A stretch of DNA of 64,000 bases from Anaspis maculata (GCA_949128115.1 OX421962.1:97142935-97206934), one strand, 5' to 3'; numbered from the stretch's first letter, positions 1 to 11,019 are shown. Notes: generated by a model from the sequence alone, not told the origin. Numbers and translations are program-made.

Positions 1-535
1 CGTGTGTCATTAATTTGCGGTTCGTTTAATTCTCGCGTCGGGACTAAGAAAAATCTTCGCCTCAAAGAAATAGATGGTGCTCACGGTATTTGTGATGCAA
101 ATTGGACTTGGTGATAAAGCGTTGAACGTGTTTGATTGCACTTGTGCAATTCACCAGATTCAGTTTCAAATAATTGAATAAATAGAGCAACAACTCATCG
201 TCGGTATACTCGTATAATGCCTGTCTTATTGAGATCCACCACCGCACCCTCAATTTACTAAACGGCTTCAGATAACATAATTAACATGATTAATTAATTA
301 TTACATCGAGTTAGTTACCCAGGTAGGTATACACTGCTACTGCTCTGGAGCAGATCACAGATTAACTTCACGTTCTATTGGGTAATTGATTTCCACTTTC
401 GCCCAATTACAGGTATGCTGCCATAGTTTAATTGGGTTTTGACGCACACGATTCATATCTATATGAGATACTATTATAAGAACAAACACAACATCCCTGA
501 AAAGTGAAAATAAGTAGGTGTAGCACATTCACCCT
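1..535. other. Unassigned AT-rich sequence
   Basis: I see no gene, RNA or repeat end here. The only open frame is 63 codons on the minus strand and has no recognisable motif. Confidence 0.5.
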
Positions 536-903
536 AACGGTCTCCAGTACTAAAGTGGCAACCAGTTATACATAATAAATACATGCATTTTTGAGCTTTC
601 TTATTAAATAAAAATAAAAATCAATATTCAGTAATCACTCTACCGTGTCTTATGAAAAAACGTCGATGAGTTATGTGCATCTACTTTCTCCTACGAGCGA
701 CTTTGTGATTATTTTAATTAAGTCTATAACCATTATCATCGAACACACAGTACACAAAGTAGCGACATTTTTCAAGGCATAGAGTAACGTGATTAATGGC
801 GCTATAGATCCAAAAATTGATTTTCCTTCTAATTTTCGGAAAAATGTCAAAAAGCAATGTATTATTCATAACTGGTTGCCGCTCTAGTAAACTGGAGACC
901 GTT
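536..903. mobile_element. Palindromic MITE, ends AACGGTCTCCAGT
   Basis: The 13 bases at 536-548 (AACGGTCTCCAGT) return as reverse complement at 891-903. The match continues inward with gaps: GGCAACCAGTTAT near 558 pairs with ATAACTGGTTGCC near 868, and a block near 620-665 pairs with one near 762-825. The element is therefore a hairpin over most of its 368 bp. No open frame of interest lies inside, so it is non-autonomous. The flanks show no clear target duplication, so the superfamily is not assigned. Confidence 0.75.
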
Positions 904-1194
904 GAGTGCGATCGCGTGTTTCTAGCTTAGCACTGCAGGCTTGCTGCATTTTTACCTAGTGTGAAACTGGCTTATCCAAAGTGAGTTTATGTTGCTTACC
1001 AAACTGACATCAAAATATTATTCAAATCTTGTGAAATTGATCTTGTTATACGTCGTTAAGACACCAAAACTGCAGAAGCCTCCTTAGATTTTAGTCATCC
1101 TGACATTTTGGAGCGAATGGTTCCGCATTCTTCAGTTTGAAGCATCGAACAATCGAACTTGTTTCAAGAGTATAAAAATATTGGTTATCAATGG

Positions 1195-1497
1195 CCAACA
1201 ACTGTCAAATGCTACAGGCTGCTTCGATTCATTTGTTCATTGTCAAAAATTGAAAACAGGTCGAAAAGTTCGCTATTTAAAAAAAAATGGAAAAACCGTC
1301 AGACATCACGTTCCGTAAAAATTCTCCTTCCATCTATAATCTACAACAGAAAATGTGTTTCAAAAGTGACCCGGCCGACATCGTGCGTCATTGTGAATTA
1401 TTGCGCCGAATATCGCCAGTACAGCCAACCGCAAAGTTTTGGGGTTTTTCCATATGTATTTCACATCTGAAAACTTGAGGACAAAATTCAGGTAACT
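1195..1497 (+). repeat. Dispersed repeat R2, copy 1
   Basis: About 300 bp here matches the reverse complement of 17345-17640. Shared blocks include AAAACAGGTCGAAAA (1253 on), CATCACGTYCCGYAAAAAT and ACAGCCAACCGCAAAGTTTT (about 1423). Identity looks like 70-75% by eye. Copy 2 has an open frame across the block; this copy has frame breaks relative to it. I do not recognise the protein. It may be a degenerate transposon coding fragment or an untranslated repeat. Confidence 0.6.
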
Positions 1498-1499
1498 AG

Positions 1500-1885
1500 T
1501 GTTACGATATTTCGCGTACGGGTTCGAATATAATTGAGACGATCGATTTAAAACACACCGTTTATTGCCGCGTACTACTACAATAAATACACGCCAACAA
1601 TTATCTACTTGGAATTATATCGCAGGTACTTCGCTTGTTTCTCACTTGCTACCACTTCGCGTTCCAATTCAATACTGCCGCGAGCTGCCGGCTGATGCCT
1701 TATATAAGGCCTCCGAATAGTGTTCCCGAACTTTCTGTCTACGTCCAGCAAATTCCATAGTGGCCCGGCATATGTGGTTTCTAGACCATTCCTGAATAAT
1801 CATGCACGTTACCCGTATAACTCTGCCGGGCTCTGGAACGGCGCCTCCGCCAAAATGGACAGATGTGCCCTGATCAGGCATTGGA
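1500..1885 (+). repeat. LTR-like repeat, copy 1
   Basis: The sequence starts TGTTACGATATTTCGCG and matches the reverse complement of 15400-15778 along its length. Matches include the ACGCCAACAATTATCTAC block (about 1592), ATCGCAGGTACT, CCCGGCATA and the closing GGCGCC...CCGCCAAAATGGACAG block. A TATATAAG box-like string sits near 1700. A TGTTACG start, a TATA-like string and dispersion in both orientations fit a solo LTR or LTR fragment of a Ty3-type element. No gag or pol reading frame is attached. The right edge is uncertain. Confidence 0.45.
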
Positions 1886-1999
1886 GTCTCCATTCAGTTT
1901 CACATACAAGAACGCTCTGGAATGCACCAGATCGCTTCACACTTCTATACTGCGATCTAATGGATAGAAGAATCCAGAAAGATCGAGTGTTTACCAATA

Positions 2000-3170
2000 C
2001 AGGGTGATTCATGAGTGACCTTACATAGGCTAATGGGAGATAGAGGACTTCGAGGCGAGTCAGGATCCACTGAAGAAATTTTATTTTCTCCGATGGTTAC
2101 GAAGATACAGGGTGTTTTGTGTGTTTCGTATGAAACTTTGATAAGCGATATTTCTGAAACAGCCAAAGGTATTTTGTTGAAATTCACCAGTACTATTTCT
2201 CTGTTGGAACTCATCCCGAAGCCATACCGGGTAAGTCAAAATCCAGGGCCGGGCTAGAAAAAAGGTGCCCCTTTTTTGTTTCATCAAAAAGTACATTTTC
2301 TGACCGCTTTTCTAAAAAACTGCTATCGGATTCAAAAAGCTAAGGAAAAATGCTTTAAGAATCACTCTTCAATTTAGATGGCACACCCAAACCGTTTCGA
2401 CAATAAAATTAAAAGTAAAATTTGTGGGTGAGTTCCCATTTTCGACCGGACATAATCGACTCATTGTTTGATCGAATTCATTGAAATTCATTTTTTGGCT
2501 TGTCTCTGTTGAATAGAAGGGCTTGGTTGAAAAAAAATTCAGAGCTGACAATTTTTTTTTATGACAAAATCGAGAGCGAAACCAAAATTAGACTCGATTT
2601 GATCGTCAAAAAAAAATTTCCGGCTATGGAATTTTTCTTACTACCAAGCCCTTCTGTTCCACAGAGACAAGTTAAAAAATGAATTTCAATGAATTCAATC
2701 AAACAATGAGTCGATTATGTCCGGTCAAAAATGGAAACTTACCCACAAATATTACTTTTAATTTTTTTGTCGGAACGGTCTAGGTGTGCCATCTAAATTG
2801 AAGAGTGATTCTTGAAGCATTTTTCCTTAGCTTTTCGAATCCGATAACAGTTTTCCAGAGAAGCGGTCAGAAAATGTACTTTTTGATCAAATAAAAAAGG
2901 GGCACATTTTTTCAATTCCGGCCCTGGATTTTGACTCACCCGGTATGACTTCTGGATAAGTTCCAGCAGAGAAATATTACTGGTAAATTTCAACACAATA
3001 TCTTCAGCCGTTTCAGAAATATCGCTGATCAAAGTTTCACACGAAACACACAAAACACCCTGTATCTTCGTAACCAATGGAGAAAACAAAATTTCCTCAG
3101 TGGATCCTGACTCGCCTCAAAGTCCTCTATCTCCCGTTAGCCTATGTAAGGTCACTCATGAATCACCCTG
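2000..3170. mobile_element. Fold-back element FB-1, concentric CAGGGTG ends
   Basis: A 1171-bp palindrome flanked by TA on both sides (1998-1999, 3171-3172). Outer ends are CAGGGTGATTCATGAGTGAC and its reverse complement. A second CAGGGTG, preceded by GAAGATA, begins at 2108 and its mirror ends at 3062. Each lies exactly 108 bp inside the outer end. A CCAGGGCC motif lies at 2243-2250 and is mirrored near 2922. The arms are similar but carry many substitutions, so this is not a sequencing fold-back artefact. Short frames in both arms mirror each other and are not genes. The TA flanks suggest Tc1/mariner-type mobilisation, but the superfamily is inferred. Confidence 0.85.
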
Positions 3171-3172
3171 TA

Positions 3173-5460
3173 TGTACGGGATCGCCGCTCGCAACACTAA
3201 AATCACACTCAAGTGAACGTATTACATCTCTCTATCTACAGAAGTCGAAGGAAAATCCGTAGTAGGTACAGTGGTACAGTCAGTTTCAATGAATATCTAC
3301 CTCGATAAATACTGAGACCACTGTGACAGTGACAGCACGCTGAATCAGTACACTTCGTGCGAAACATGTCTCAGGTTTCTTCAGGATAACTAATACTCTA
3401 CTCTACTTAACTAATCTAGTTATTCCACAAGTAGGTTCTCGAACACTCGTACTCGATACCTCGTAGGTTATCTATCCATATTCCGTACCCACTTCTTCGG
3501 GTGTAATTTTTGCAATTTCTAAACTCGAAGATTTGAGTGAATGATAACTCAAATTTGTTGCCTTCTCCCACTGTAAGTTTTCTATATCGTATTTACTCCG
3601 AGATTTGCTCCAAATCCGCCGCCTCAATCCTTATTACTTACTTAAACTTGAACCCCAAAAACGCATCGATTCAGCCCGGAAGCAAAAGCAATTTGATGCG
3701 GAGGGCACGTTTTACCTAACCCCCGTAAAGCTAAACTTCCAGCTTGTGTTTTTTCTAGTTACGTGACAGATTCCAAAGCTGGCGTTGGTTAACCACCAGA
3801 GAAAATGTATTGCCGATTGCCGAACAGTTTTTCCCAAAATAAATCCCAACTGGAATCGTTTTAAGAGTAGCAGAGACTGATGAGGTTTTTTTTCAAGAAA
3901 AAAATGTAACTAAACAAATGTAATAAACCGGGCCTGTTGAGGAATTTTGAAAGGAGGTTGATAATAATTTGAAATGGGCGACTTGGGTTGATATAATTAT
4001 TTACCCAATTAGCAGGAGTATGTATGTATACGAAGCATATAAACTGTAAATAAAAGTTTCGATTATATTTATACAAAGTATGGTATAGGAGGTAGTTACA
4101 TACCTACTCCGTATAAAGCTGTTTTAAAATGTAAAGCTCCTACCCTTAAACGTGCGTCTGTCGGAGACGAGATTTACTTGCTTCCATCATAATTTATTCA
4201 GTGTCTGTGAAGTAAATAGAGCTTTAATACCTTTAATGCGGAGTTTATTTCGAAGTCATAGTCAGCAATTTCACAGTAGGAGAATAGGTGAGCACCTGTA
4301 AAATAGAATTTTTTTGGTATCTCAAAATAAGCGACATAATTCTTATAGCTGGGTCGCTGTATCGATACGTAGCGACGAAATGATACACTCCTTCCTTGCA
4401 TTTCAAACATCGATAATATGAATACGATAACGATAATATTATATGAATTGTTCAGAAGTAATCAAATGCCCAAAGTTTATAGTAAGGCTGCAATACTGAT
4501 TCGTCGTGCAGTCAGGAATTAGCAATAAAATCTTTGTCGAAAATTGCCCTTAGCTTACATTGTACACATGGCCTTGTGCGGTCATACTTCAATTCAATCG
4601 AACGAAGGTGAACGCTGCAACAGATTTATTAGTTTCGCGAGATAAAACCGGATGTCCTCTAGGTGAAATTCCCCTTCATGGAATTCGTCAATGATAATTA
4701 TTCTCTTGTACTTGAAAGCCCAACCAACATCAAAAAATTTGAATACTCAACTGCACAGTTGCGCACTAAGACAAAGTTATTAGTTTCAAGGGGGGAGGGG
4801 AGGTGCTATATACCCTGTTCTGATTATTCATAATAATTGCGACTGTTTGGTACTCATGTTAGACTTTAGTTATTTTCACTTTTACCTTGGCTCCCTAAGC
4901 CATAAGAAATCATCTTCCGTTATGATAAGAAGCATCGGTTCGTTGAAACCAGACGCGATTCAAAAGTGCTCTTCATTTTTGTCGCTTCTTGCTCCATTTT
5001 CCGTTCTCGCCGCGTTGTGCGGTGCGAGTGAGACTTCGGTTCTACTATGAACTATAAGTTATCCCTCCACCTTCGACCCCTCGGACTACCCTATCGTGAC
5101 GGTCGGAACCTCAACGATCACCAGAGAGCGCTCTTTATTGATCACGCCGGACGTCAGAAGGTAGGTCCTCCTTCAGTTTTCCCTCAATACCCAACAGCGA
5201 CTCTACGTAAGGATCCGAACCATGATCCAAACAAGCGAGATTCTCAAAATTCAGCAAATCGTAGGCTTCCAGATATGACCCACCAGATCTGGCTCTCTGT
5301 TCATCGGGATCACAACGCAATCACCCAAATGGTCCAAAGGCTCGAATACCTTTAAGAAGATACCCAACAAATTGCGAGGCGGAAAATGTGACTCAGTGGT
5401 AAAACGGACACCAGCATAAACAGGCAAATTCAGAAACGTGCAGGAGTTTCGTCTAATGGC
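3173..5460. other. Unassigned sequence, no gene seen
   Basis: Only short frames occur, the longest being 102 codons at 5047-5355 on the plus strand. None shows a domain, repeat or convincing coding character. No inverted ends or tRNA-like boxes were found. Confidence 0.5.
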
Positions 5461-5637
5461 TGCTATGTGAAAATGCGCAACGCAGTCGCAGCCGCAGCGC
5501 AACGCAATGAGGCTTACCGTTTTTGATTGGCTCGCAAGGTAATCGCAGAACCATCGCAATGTAGCAAATTCCTTGCGAGCCAATCAGAAACGTTGCGCCT
5601 TGCGTTGCAACTGCGTTTCGCATTCCATAGAGCGACC
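5461..5637. mobile_element. Small hairpin MITE, GATTGGCTCGCAAGG arms
   Basis: TGATTGGCTCGCAAGG at about 5525 pairs with CCTTGCGAGCCAATCA at about 5571. The outer segments (GCGCAACGCAGTCGCA near 5475; TGCAACTGCGTTTCGC near 5606) also pair. The element is about 177 bp, GC-richer than its surroundings, and non-coding. Confidence 0.65.
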
Positions 5638-6394
5638 TTAAGCTCCAACCCCAACTCACCAAGTCTATAATTTCGCGCTCCGAGGAGGCCACATGCGTCG
5701 ACAGAAGGTGAACACACTCCGAAGCTGACGACGCTCATCGATCTCAGGCGTCCAAGCTCCGAGGCTAAGTCTTATCCTGGAGGAGAATAGGGCTCACTCT
5801 CAAAGGAAGCCAAAAATCATCCTGGAAGAGGACGGGGCTCATCGGTGATGGATTACGAGTGAATCGAGGTGGGCTCATCATCGAGTGCCACCCCATGACA
5901 AAGTCGCAGCTCCTCTTTCAACGAAGGATTCGAAAACGCAGACGACAGCGTCTCTGCCCCAATTCATATTGGCAATGAACGGACTATGCTGAGTTGTTAC
6001 GTGTTTACCAACCAGCGGATTGGTGCGCTGTTCAAGCTTGTCAATAGGACGCCATAAAAATCACTTTGTTTACTTTCGCTCAATTCTTATGTGAAAATCA
6101 AATCGTTGGTGTCCTTTTAATTATCTCTTAACTCAAAGCCGCAGCAGATACTACTTGCTTTTATTGATTTCTCTTGTTCATTTTTGCCGCGAATTCAATG
6201 CGGTGAGCTTCACTACCTATATCGGTCTTCATATTGTGGAAACATGCCGATACGAAGAGCTTTAGCAAATATTGCTATGCGATTTGTCGTATCAAGGAGC
6301 TCGATAGCGTAGTGGGCTAGCCCATTAGTCTAATGTGTCTTCCAGGCCTCGATTCTGCCTCTGATGGTGAGCCCACGCTTGCTCTTTCGAAATA
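5638..6394. other. Unassigned; weak tRNA-like relic near 6290-6360
   Basis: No gene was found. At 6303-6352 the strings TAGCGTAGTGG and GCCTCGATTCTGCC weakly resemble pol III A and B boxes, so a decayed SINE is possible. I cannot fold a convincing tRNA shape from it. Confidence 0.25.
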
Positions 6395-6925
6395 CAGGTT
6401 GAATCAGTTTAAACCCATCAAACTTTGGAAAAAGATTCTCTTCATCCTCCTGATTCAGAAAAATATAATATGCGTGCTTCTCACTTGCTTCCTAAAAAAG
6501 ATACAGGGTGTCAAAGTTCACTTTTTTCGATTTTTTTAAATTTGTAACTTGCAAACGATTTAACCAAATAAGCTTAAATTCAGCACAGGCTGGTTTGTCG
6601 GAATTATCTACCCACCTGCCAAATTTCAAGGGAATCCAATCAATGGTGTAAGAGTTCTGGAGAGAACATATTTTTGAAAGTTTCTTTAGATGCTTCCAAA
6701 TTAATGACCCCGAAATTTTGCAAGCAGGTAGATGTTTCCAACAAACCAGCCTATGCTGAATTGAGGCTAATTTGGTTGGATATTTCGCAAGTTACAAATT
6801 TTTGAAAATCGAAAAAAGTGAACTTTGACACTCTGTATCTTTGTTAGAAAGCAAGTGAGAGGCGAGAGGCACGTATATTATATTTTTCTGAATCAGGAGG
6901 ATGAAAAGAATCTTTTCGTGCTGCC
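6395..6925. mobile_element. Fold-back element FB-2, CAGGGTG core in a longer palindrome
   Basis: The core 6504-6835 has TA flanks (6502-6503, 6836-6837) and ends CAGGGTGTCAAAGTTCAC, with one change on the right (CTCTG). The palindrome continues outside the core: AATATAATATGCGTGCTTCT on the left pairs imperfectly with sequence at 6870-6890, and TGATTCAG pairs with CTGAATCA. On the left, TACAGGTTGAATC begins at 6393, so the outer C (6395) lies 109 bp outside the core end, close to the 108-bp spacing of FB-1 and FB-3. The matching outer right end has decayed or been lost. Non-coding. Confidence 0.7.
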
Positions 6926-7523
6926 ATAACCGAAAATGACAATATGCGCTCGGTGTCCTGCAATGTGATATTCAGAAAAAGATCTAGAGCGGCAAAGTAA
7001 AAGTACACGTGAAAAAAAAACTAACCTTGCAAAACCATGCAGAATTCAAGAGAGACCACGTTTCCAATGTTATAGGTTGAAATTTTCGATTTAAATCAGT
7101 TAGAATCATAAATAATCATTTTCAAAATTGATATTTTAGGGTCGTTTTTCTAATAGCTGTTGGTACAATTGCAGAATGATTTTTGACGTTTTGTGGCGCC
7201 AAGGTTTAAAAGTGATTAATGTATGCCATTTTCTGTGTTTCGTCGTCACACAAGACACTAGAGCTCAGTGATTTCGGGATTATTGGAGGATGACCCTTCT
7301 AATTGGGGAGGGGGGGCGGTTTTAAGCAACAAAATTCAAACACAGGACGCAATTTTTCAAATCGACATTTGACACACAAAAATCTGCATCTAGTAGGTAT
7401 ATGCCTCGTGCCTTGGTGATAAATGGCAGAAGTACCAACTTGAAATTTATTACAATGATTATTGCGATATGATCTTATTTATTTGTAATTTTATTAAAAG
7501 CAGCACGAAAAACGATGTATGAT
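6926..7523. other. Unassigned AT-rich sequence
   Basis: Nothing recognisable. There is a GGGGAGGGGGGGCGG run near 7305 and no open frame over 60 codons with a motif. Confidence 0.5.
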
Positions 7524-7630
7524 ACTCGCGCTGAAAACGGCATAGCATAACTCTCTTACATGCAGCTCTCGGCCTAGGGCCTCGAGCTGCATTCACGTTC
7601 ATTATGCTATGCCCGGTTTTCGGCGCTAGT
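7524..7630. repeat. 107-bp hairpin
   Basis: GAAAACGG-CATAGCATAA on the left pairs with TTATGCTATGCCCGGTTTTC on the right, around a loop holding the self-complementary GGCCTAGGGCCTCGAGC region. It is probably a small MITE. No target duplication could be fixed. Confidence 0.6.
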
Positions 7631-7671
7631 AACATAAAATACTATTTCCCATAGTTGATCGGCAAAGTTTA

Positions 7672-8120
7672 ATGCCAGTGAAAATGTGGATTAGTAGAAA
7701 TCACTTTTTGTACCTTTATTTTGAAAATAAAAAAAAAATTTGGCATTCAAGAAATTTTTTTTAAGGGATCCTATAGCGTTGTTTATACATTAATCTCCAA
7801 GGAAGTTGCATGCCAAATTGCCAAATTTGAGTTTTTTATGTTCAAAATGATGCCGAGATGGTCTGATATTTTATCATTGATTCTTTGTCCGTTTGTCCAT
7901 TCACAATAGATGATTATTCTTTTACATGTTAATATTTATTATATTTCTATTTATGTGTTTATTTACTATACATTGACGATGCTCATTTGCTACCCATGGA
8001 TTCAATATTTTAATTATATGTTTTGTAATAGATATTGAAGAGCTAATAAAGAATCTTAATCTGAATCTGAAAATAAATGTACCAAAAGTGATTTCAACTA
8101 ATCCACTTTTTCAGTGGCAT
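7672..8120. mobile_element. MITE with 50-bp inverted ends and a LINE-like internal tail
   Basis: The left end ATGCCAGTGAAAATGTGGAT and about 35 further bases pair with the right end, which closes CACTTTTTCAGTGGCAT. The interior is AT-rich. It contains TAATAAAGAATCTTAATCTG followed by AATCTGA near 8045-8070, which resembles the repetitive 3' end of some LINEs of the RTE/jockey type. I infer either a chance AT-rich string or a LINE tail caught inside the MITE. Confidence 0.6.
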
Positions 8121-9025
8121 CAGAAACCCCTTAAGCCAAATCGAAAGTCCAAAAAAAAAGAGCCCATATAAACCTTGAATAAACGAGTTATACTAGCCTA
8201 ATTGTTTCATTTTATTTGGTGGAGCTGAAGGCAAAGTCGTTACAACATGACACTATACTCGTACATACCAGTAAAGAACACCTTAACTCGCGCTTTTCCA
8301 TCTAATGAGATTAAAAAGGCGCCCAGCAAGTTCCACGTCTGGAACTTCCCGCTAACTGTCTGCGGGCTGAAGAAACAACGGAAAAGAGCTACAGATCCCG
8401 CAAAAACTAAATTTTAATAATTATTTTCACTTCCAATTAGGCGCTTCGAATACAGAACACAAATCTTGAAGTGCGGTGGTAGTGTAGCCGCGAGAACAAA
8501 AATATTACGGCAAGAAGGTGAGGTCGTATCCTATTTCTTTTTGGTGAATTCTGGGAAGTTCATTCCCGGTCCTTTTCATAAAATTTCTACCGTCCTTAAG
8601 GTTTACGCCATGCACACACCCTTTATGTCTGTCCTGAATGCACCGCTGATTTCCTGCAAAACTCCCAAGTGAAGTCATGTAACAAAGACATTACACGAAA
8701 TATGTTGTGCGTAATATTCTGTTCATAATCTAGCTAAATCTAGCCGCACAGGTGGCTCTTCGGTAGTCTTTCATGGCCTAGGCCTAGGCTTGATCTATAT
8801 GGGTTAGATCGACTACCTACCACTGCGAACGTGGTGCCCAAATGACGAAGTTATGTAAAATTTTGCGTTTTGCGCAATAATTGAAAGAATCTGTAGTATA
8901 GTTAAAACGAGAATTCTTCTAGTAGCATTGTGCCTACTTAGTATGATACGTTCAAATCAAACCTTGTGTCATTCAAGTGAGCTGTACTTTATAGTATAGT
9001 GTATTCCGAGGTGTATTCTTAGTAA
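8121..9025. other. Unassigned sequence before the mariner
   Basis: No gene or repeat ends are recognised. The 68-codon plus frame at 8466-8672 has no motif. GGCCTAGGCCTAGGC near 8775 is a short palindrome only. Confidence 0.45.
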
Positions 9026-9137
9026 TATAGGTGTCTCAAAAGTAACGCCCCTATTTTATTTGCCCACCATTTCTCCAATTTTTTGTTCTCAAAATCAAGA
9101 CTTCACTCAAGTCAAGTCGACAGTTGACAAATTTATC

Positions 9138-10912
9138 ATGCAGCGGTACACAGTGCCACAACGAACCAATATATTGAAAATTTATTTCCAAAGTCAACGA
9201 TCAATAGGGTAGTGACCACCATCGAAAAATATAAACAAAAATCTTACTAATCGAATGTTGAGCCTTAATAACAAGACTACGCTTCGTGAAAATTCGAAAA
9301 AAAAGTTCCAAGTGTCTCAAAATCTGCCTTGAAAGTGGCTACTTTTGCGAACGATTTCAAATCTACCGAGCTGTAAGGCGGGCTGTGACGTTTCAATCTT
9401 TTGACAGTAGTGGGGATGACCCCACCTCCGTTGCCTGTGTGTCAGTGTTGACGTTGACGTTTGCCAGCATAACATAACCATTGAAGTCTGATGTAGTTTT
9501 GAAATATTCATAAATCATAAAAGATTTTACCATGGGTAAATTTTGGGGAGTCGCCTGTTCACAATCGGGCTCCACATTTTCAAGCAAAACAACTAAACAA
9601 CACGAATCACCGCACAGATACACAAAGCGTAAACAATATAACAATCAGCGTTGACGGGTTGACGCTAGTGCTTTTTGTAGTAAGTTCTGTAGTGTTGTCA
9701 AGCCTGCTTCTCCGCCTATGAAAGATTGTGACCTCATCGCGCTCGAGATCGCGCCAAATTTGAAATGATCAAAAACTTTCATAATTTTTTTTTACCAAGA
9801 AAACTTGCGAAACAAATCTGTTAACTATATAGCGTCACTTATCAAAAAGTGAACTTTTAAAAAAAAAATAAAAAAAAATCGGTCACTACCCTATTGCGGC
9901 GACTCGCAGGAAACTGCGTGCAACGCTTGGTCCAAACGCAGTGCCTGATATGAAAACCATCCGAAGTTTAGTACTAAAATTTGGAGAAAATGATTTGGTG
10001 GGAGATAAACCAAGATCAGGGCGCCCTCGTAGCGGAAAATCGGCAGAAAATGTTGCAAGAACAAGCGATAATGTGACCGAGAGCTCAAAGACCTCGATTA
10101 GGCATCGTTCCTAGCAATTAGAGCTATCACGCGCTACTACCCAAAGAATTTTACGAAAAGATCTTCATTTGACAGCCTATAAGGTCCAACAGACACAAGA
10201 ACTTGAACCAGCAGACCATCCACGTCGCCTGCAATACGCCAATTGGTTGCTAAACGCGATCGAAGAAAATGATGACTTTTGGAGAAAAATCATTATGAGC
10301 GATGAGGCTCATTTTCACCTTGGTGGTTACGTTAACAGGCAAAATTGCCGTCAATGGAGCACGGAGAATCCAAGAGTCATTCACGAGCAACCAATGCATC
10401 CACTCAAGGTAACTGTTTGGTGTGGTTTTTGGGCTGGCGGCGTGATTGGGCCATTCTTTTTTGAAAATGATGCAGAGCAAACGGTTCCGGTCACTGGTGA
10501 AAGATACAGAGAAATGCTTAACAACTTTTTGGCGCCGAAAATTGCTGAAAATGGCTTAGAGGATATGTGGTTTCAACAGGATGGAGCTACTCTCCATACT
10601 TCTCGTGAAACGATGGTTTTATTGAGAGCAATGTTTCCCAATCGCTTGATTTCAAAAAGCGGTCATGTGGACTGGCCCCCAAGATCATGTGATTTAACCC
10701 CATTGGACTCGTTTCTTTGGGGTTACCTCAAGTCTAAAGTTTACACCGATGACCCTCAAACCCTTGAACACCTCAAGAATAACATACGCGCTGCCATCCT
10801 TGATATAGAGCCTGGTTTGTGTGAAGACGTTATGCAAAATGCAGTGCGACGCGCGGAGGTCTGCCAGAGGGAGCGTTGTGGCCACCTGGCCGATATTTTG
10901 TTCCACACATAA
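9138..10912 (+). pseudogene. Mariner-family transposase, broken
   Basis: This gene would cut and rejoin the element's own ends. The frame starts with ATG at 9138 (Met-Gln-Arg-Tyr). It is interrupted at 9206-9892 by another element, resumes at 9895 and meets an in-frame TAG at 10112-10114. It is then open to TAA at 10910-10912. The N-terminal part holds the helix-turn-helix region and a GRPR-like linker (Arg-Ser-Gly-Arg-Pro-Arg). Catalytic aspartates are visible at 10301 (SDEAHF), 10580 (QQDGAT) and 10691 (PPRSCDLTPLD), with 36 residues between the second and third. The usual Pro before the third Asp is Cys here. The TTG at 10169 is not a true start. Family identity is secure; the exact DDxD subgroup is not. 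Confidence 0.92.
9206..9892. mobile_element. Nested 687-bp MITE with AGGGTAGTGACC ends
   Basis: The ends are AGGGTAGTGACC and its exact reverse complement. It lies inside the transposase frame. Taking the duplicated bases as AT (9204-9205 and 9893-9894) restores the transposase frame exactly, giving ...Ser-Ile-Ala-Ala-Thr.... Taking TA as the duplication would leave the frame shifted. The interior has no transposase; it carries poly-A tracts near the right end and an inverted-looking GACGTTGACG region near 9455. Superfamily unassigned. Confidence 0.85.
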
Positions 10913-11019
10913 TTTTGAATGTTCAATATATACTTTTCATAAAACCAACTAAGTATATTTATTTTATTTCAAAAGTTATTGAGAAAGAAAATAGGGGCGT
11001 TACTTTTGAGACACCTCTA

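Larger units (their letters stand above)
9026..11019 (+). mobile_element. Mariner-type transposon, degenerate, with nested insertion
   Basis: TA target duplications (9026-9027, 11018-11019) bound an element of 1990 bp. Its inverted ends match over about 29 bases, beginning AGGTGTCTCAAAAGTAACG, with the first outer base differing. Without the inner insertion (9206-9892) the length is about 1.3 kb, normal for mariner. One transposase frame fills the rest. The element is inactive as it stands because the gene carries a stop and an insertion, but the ends and the two duplications are intact. The near-perfect ends suggest a fairly recent arrival. Confidence 0.93.

Noticed and set aside
2000..3170. 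Palindromes as sequencing fold-back artefacts
   Set aside because: The arms carry many independent substitutions and small gaps, and TA duplications lie at the outer edges.
6303..6352. SINE head with boxes TAGCGTAGTGG and GCCTCGATTCTGCC
   Set aside because: The B box departs from the consensus at key positions, and no body, tail or duplication could be found.
10169..10171. TTG as transposase start
   Set aside because: The frame clearly continues upstream through the stop at 10112 to 9138; the codon is internal.
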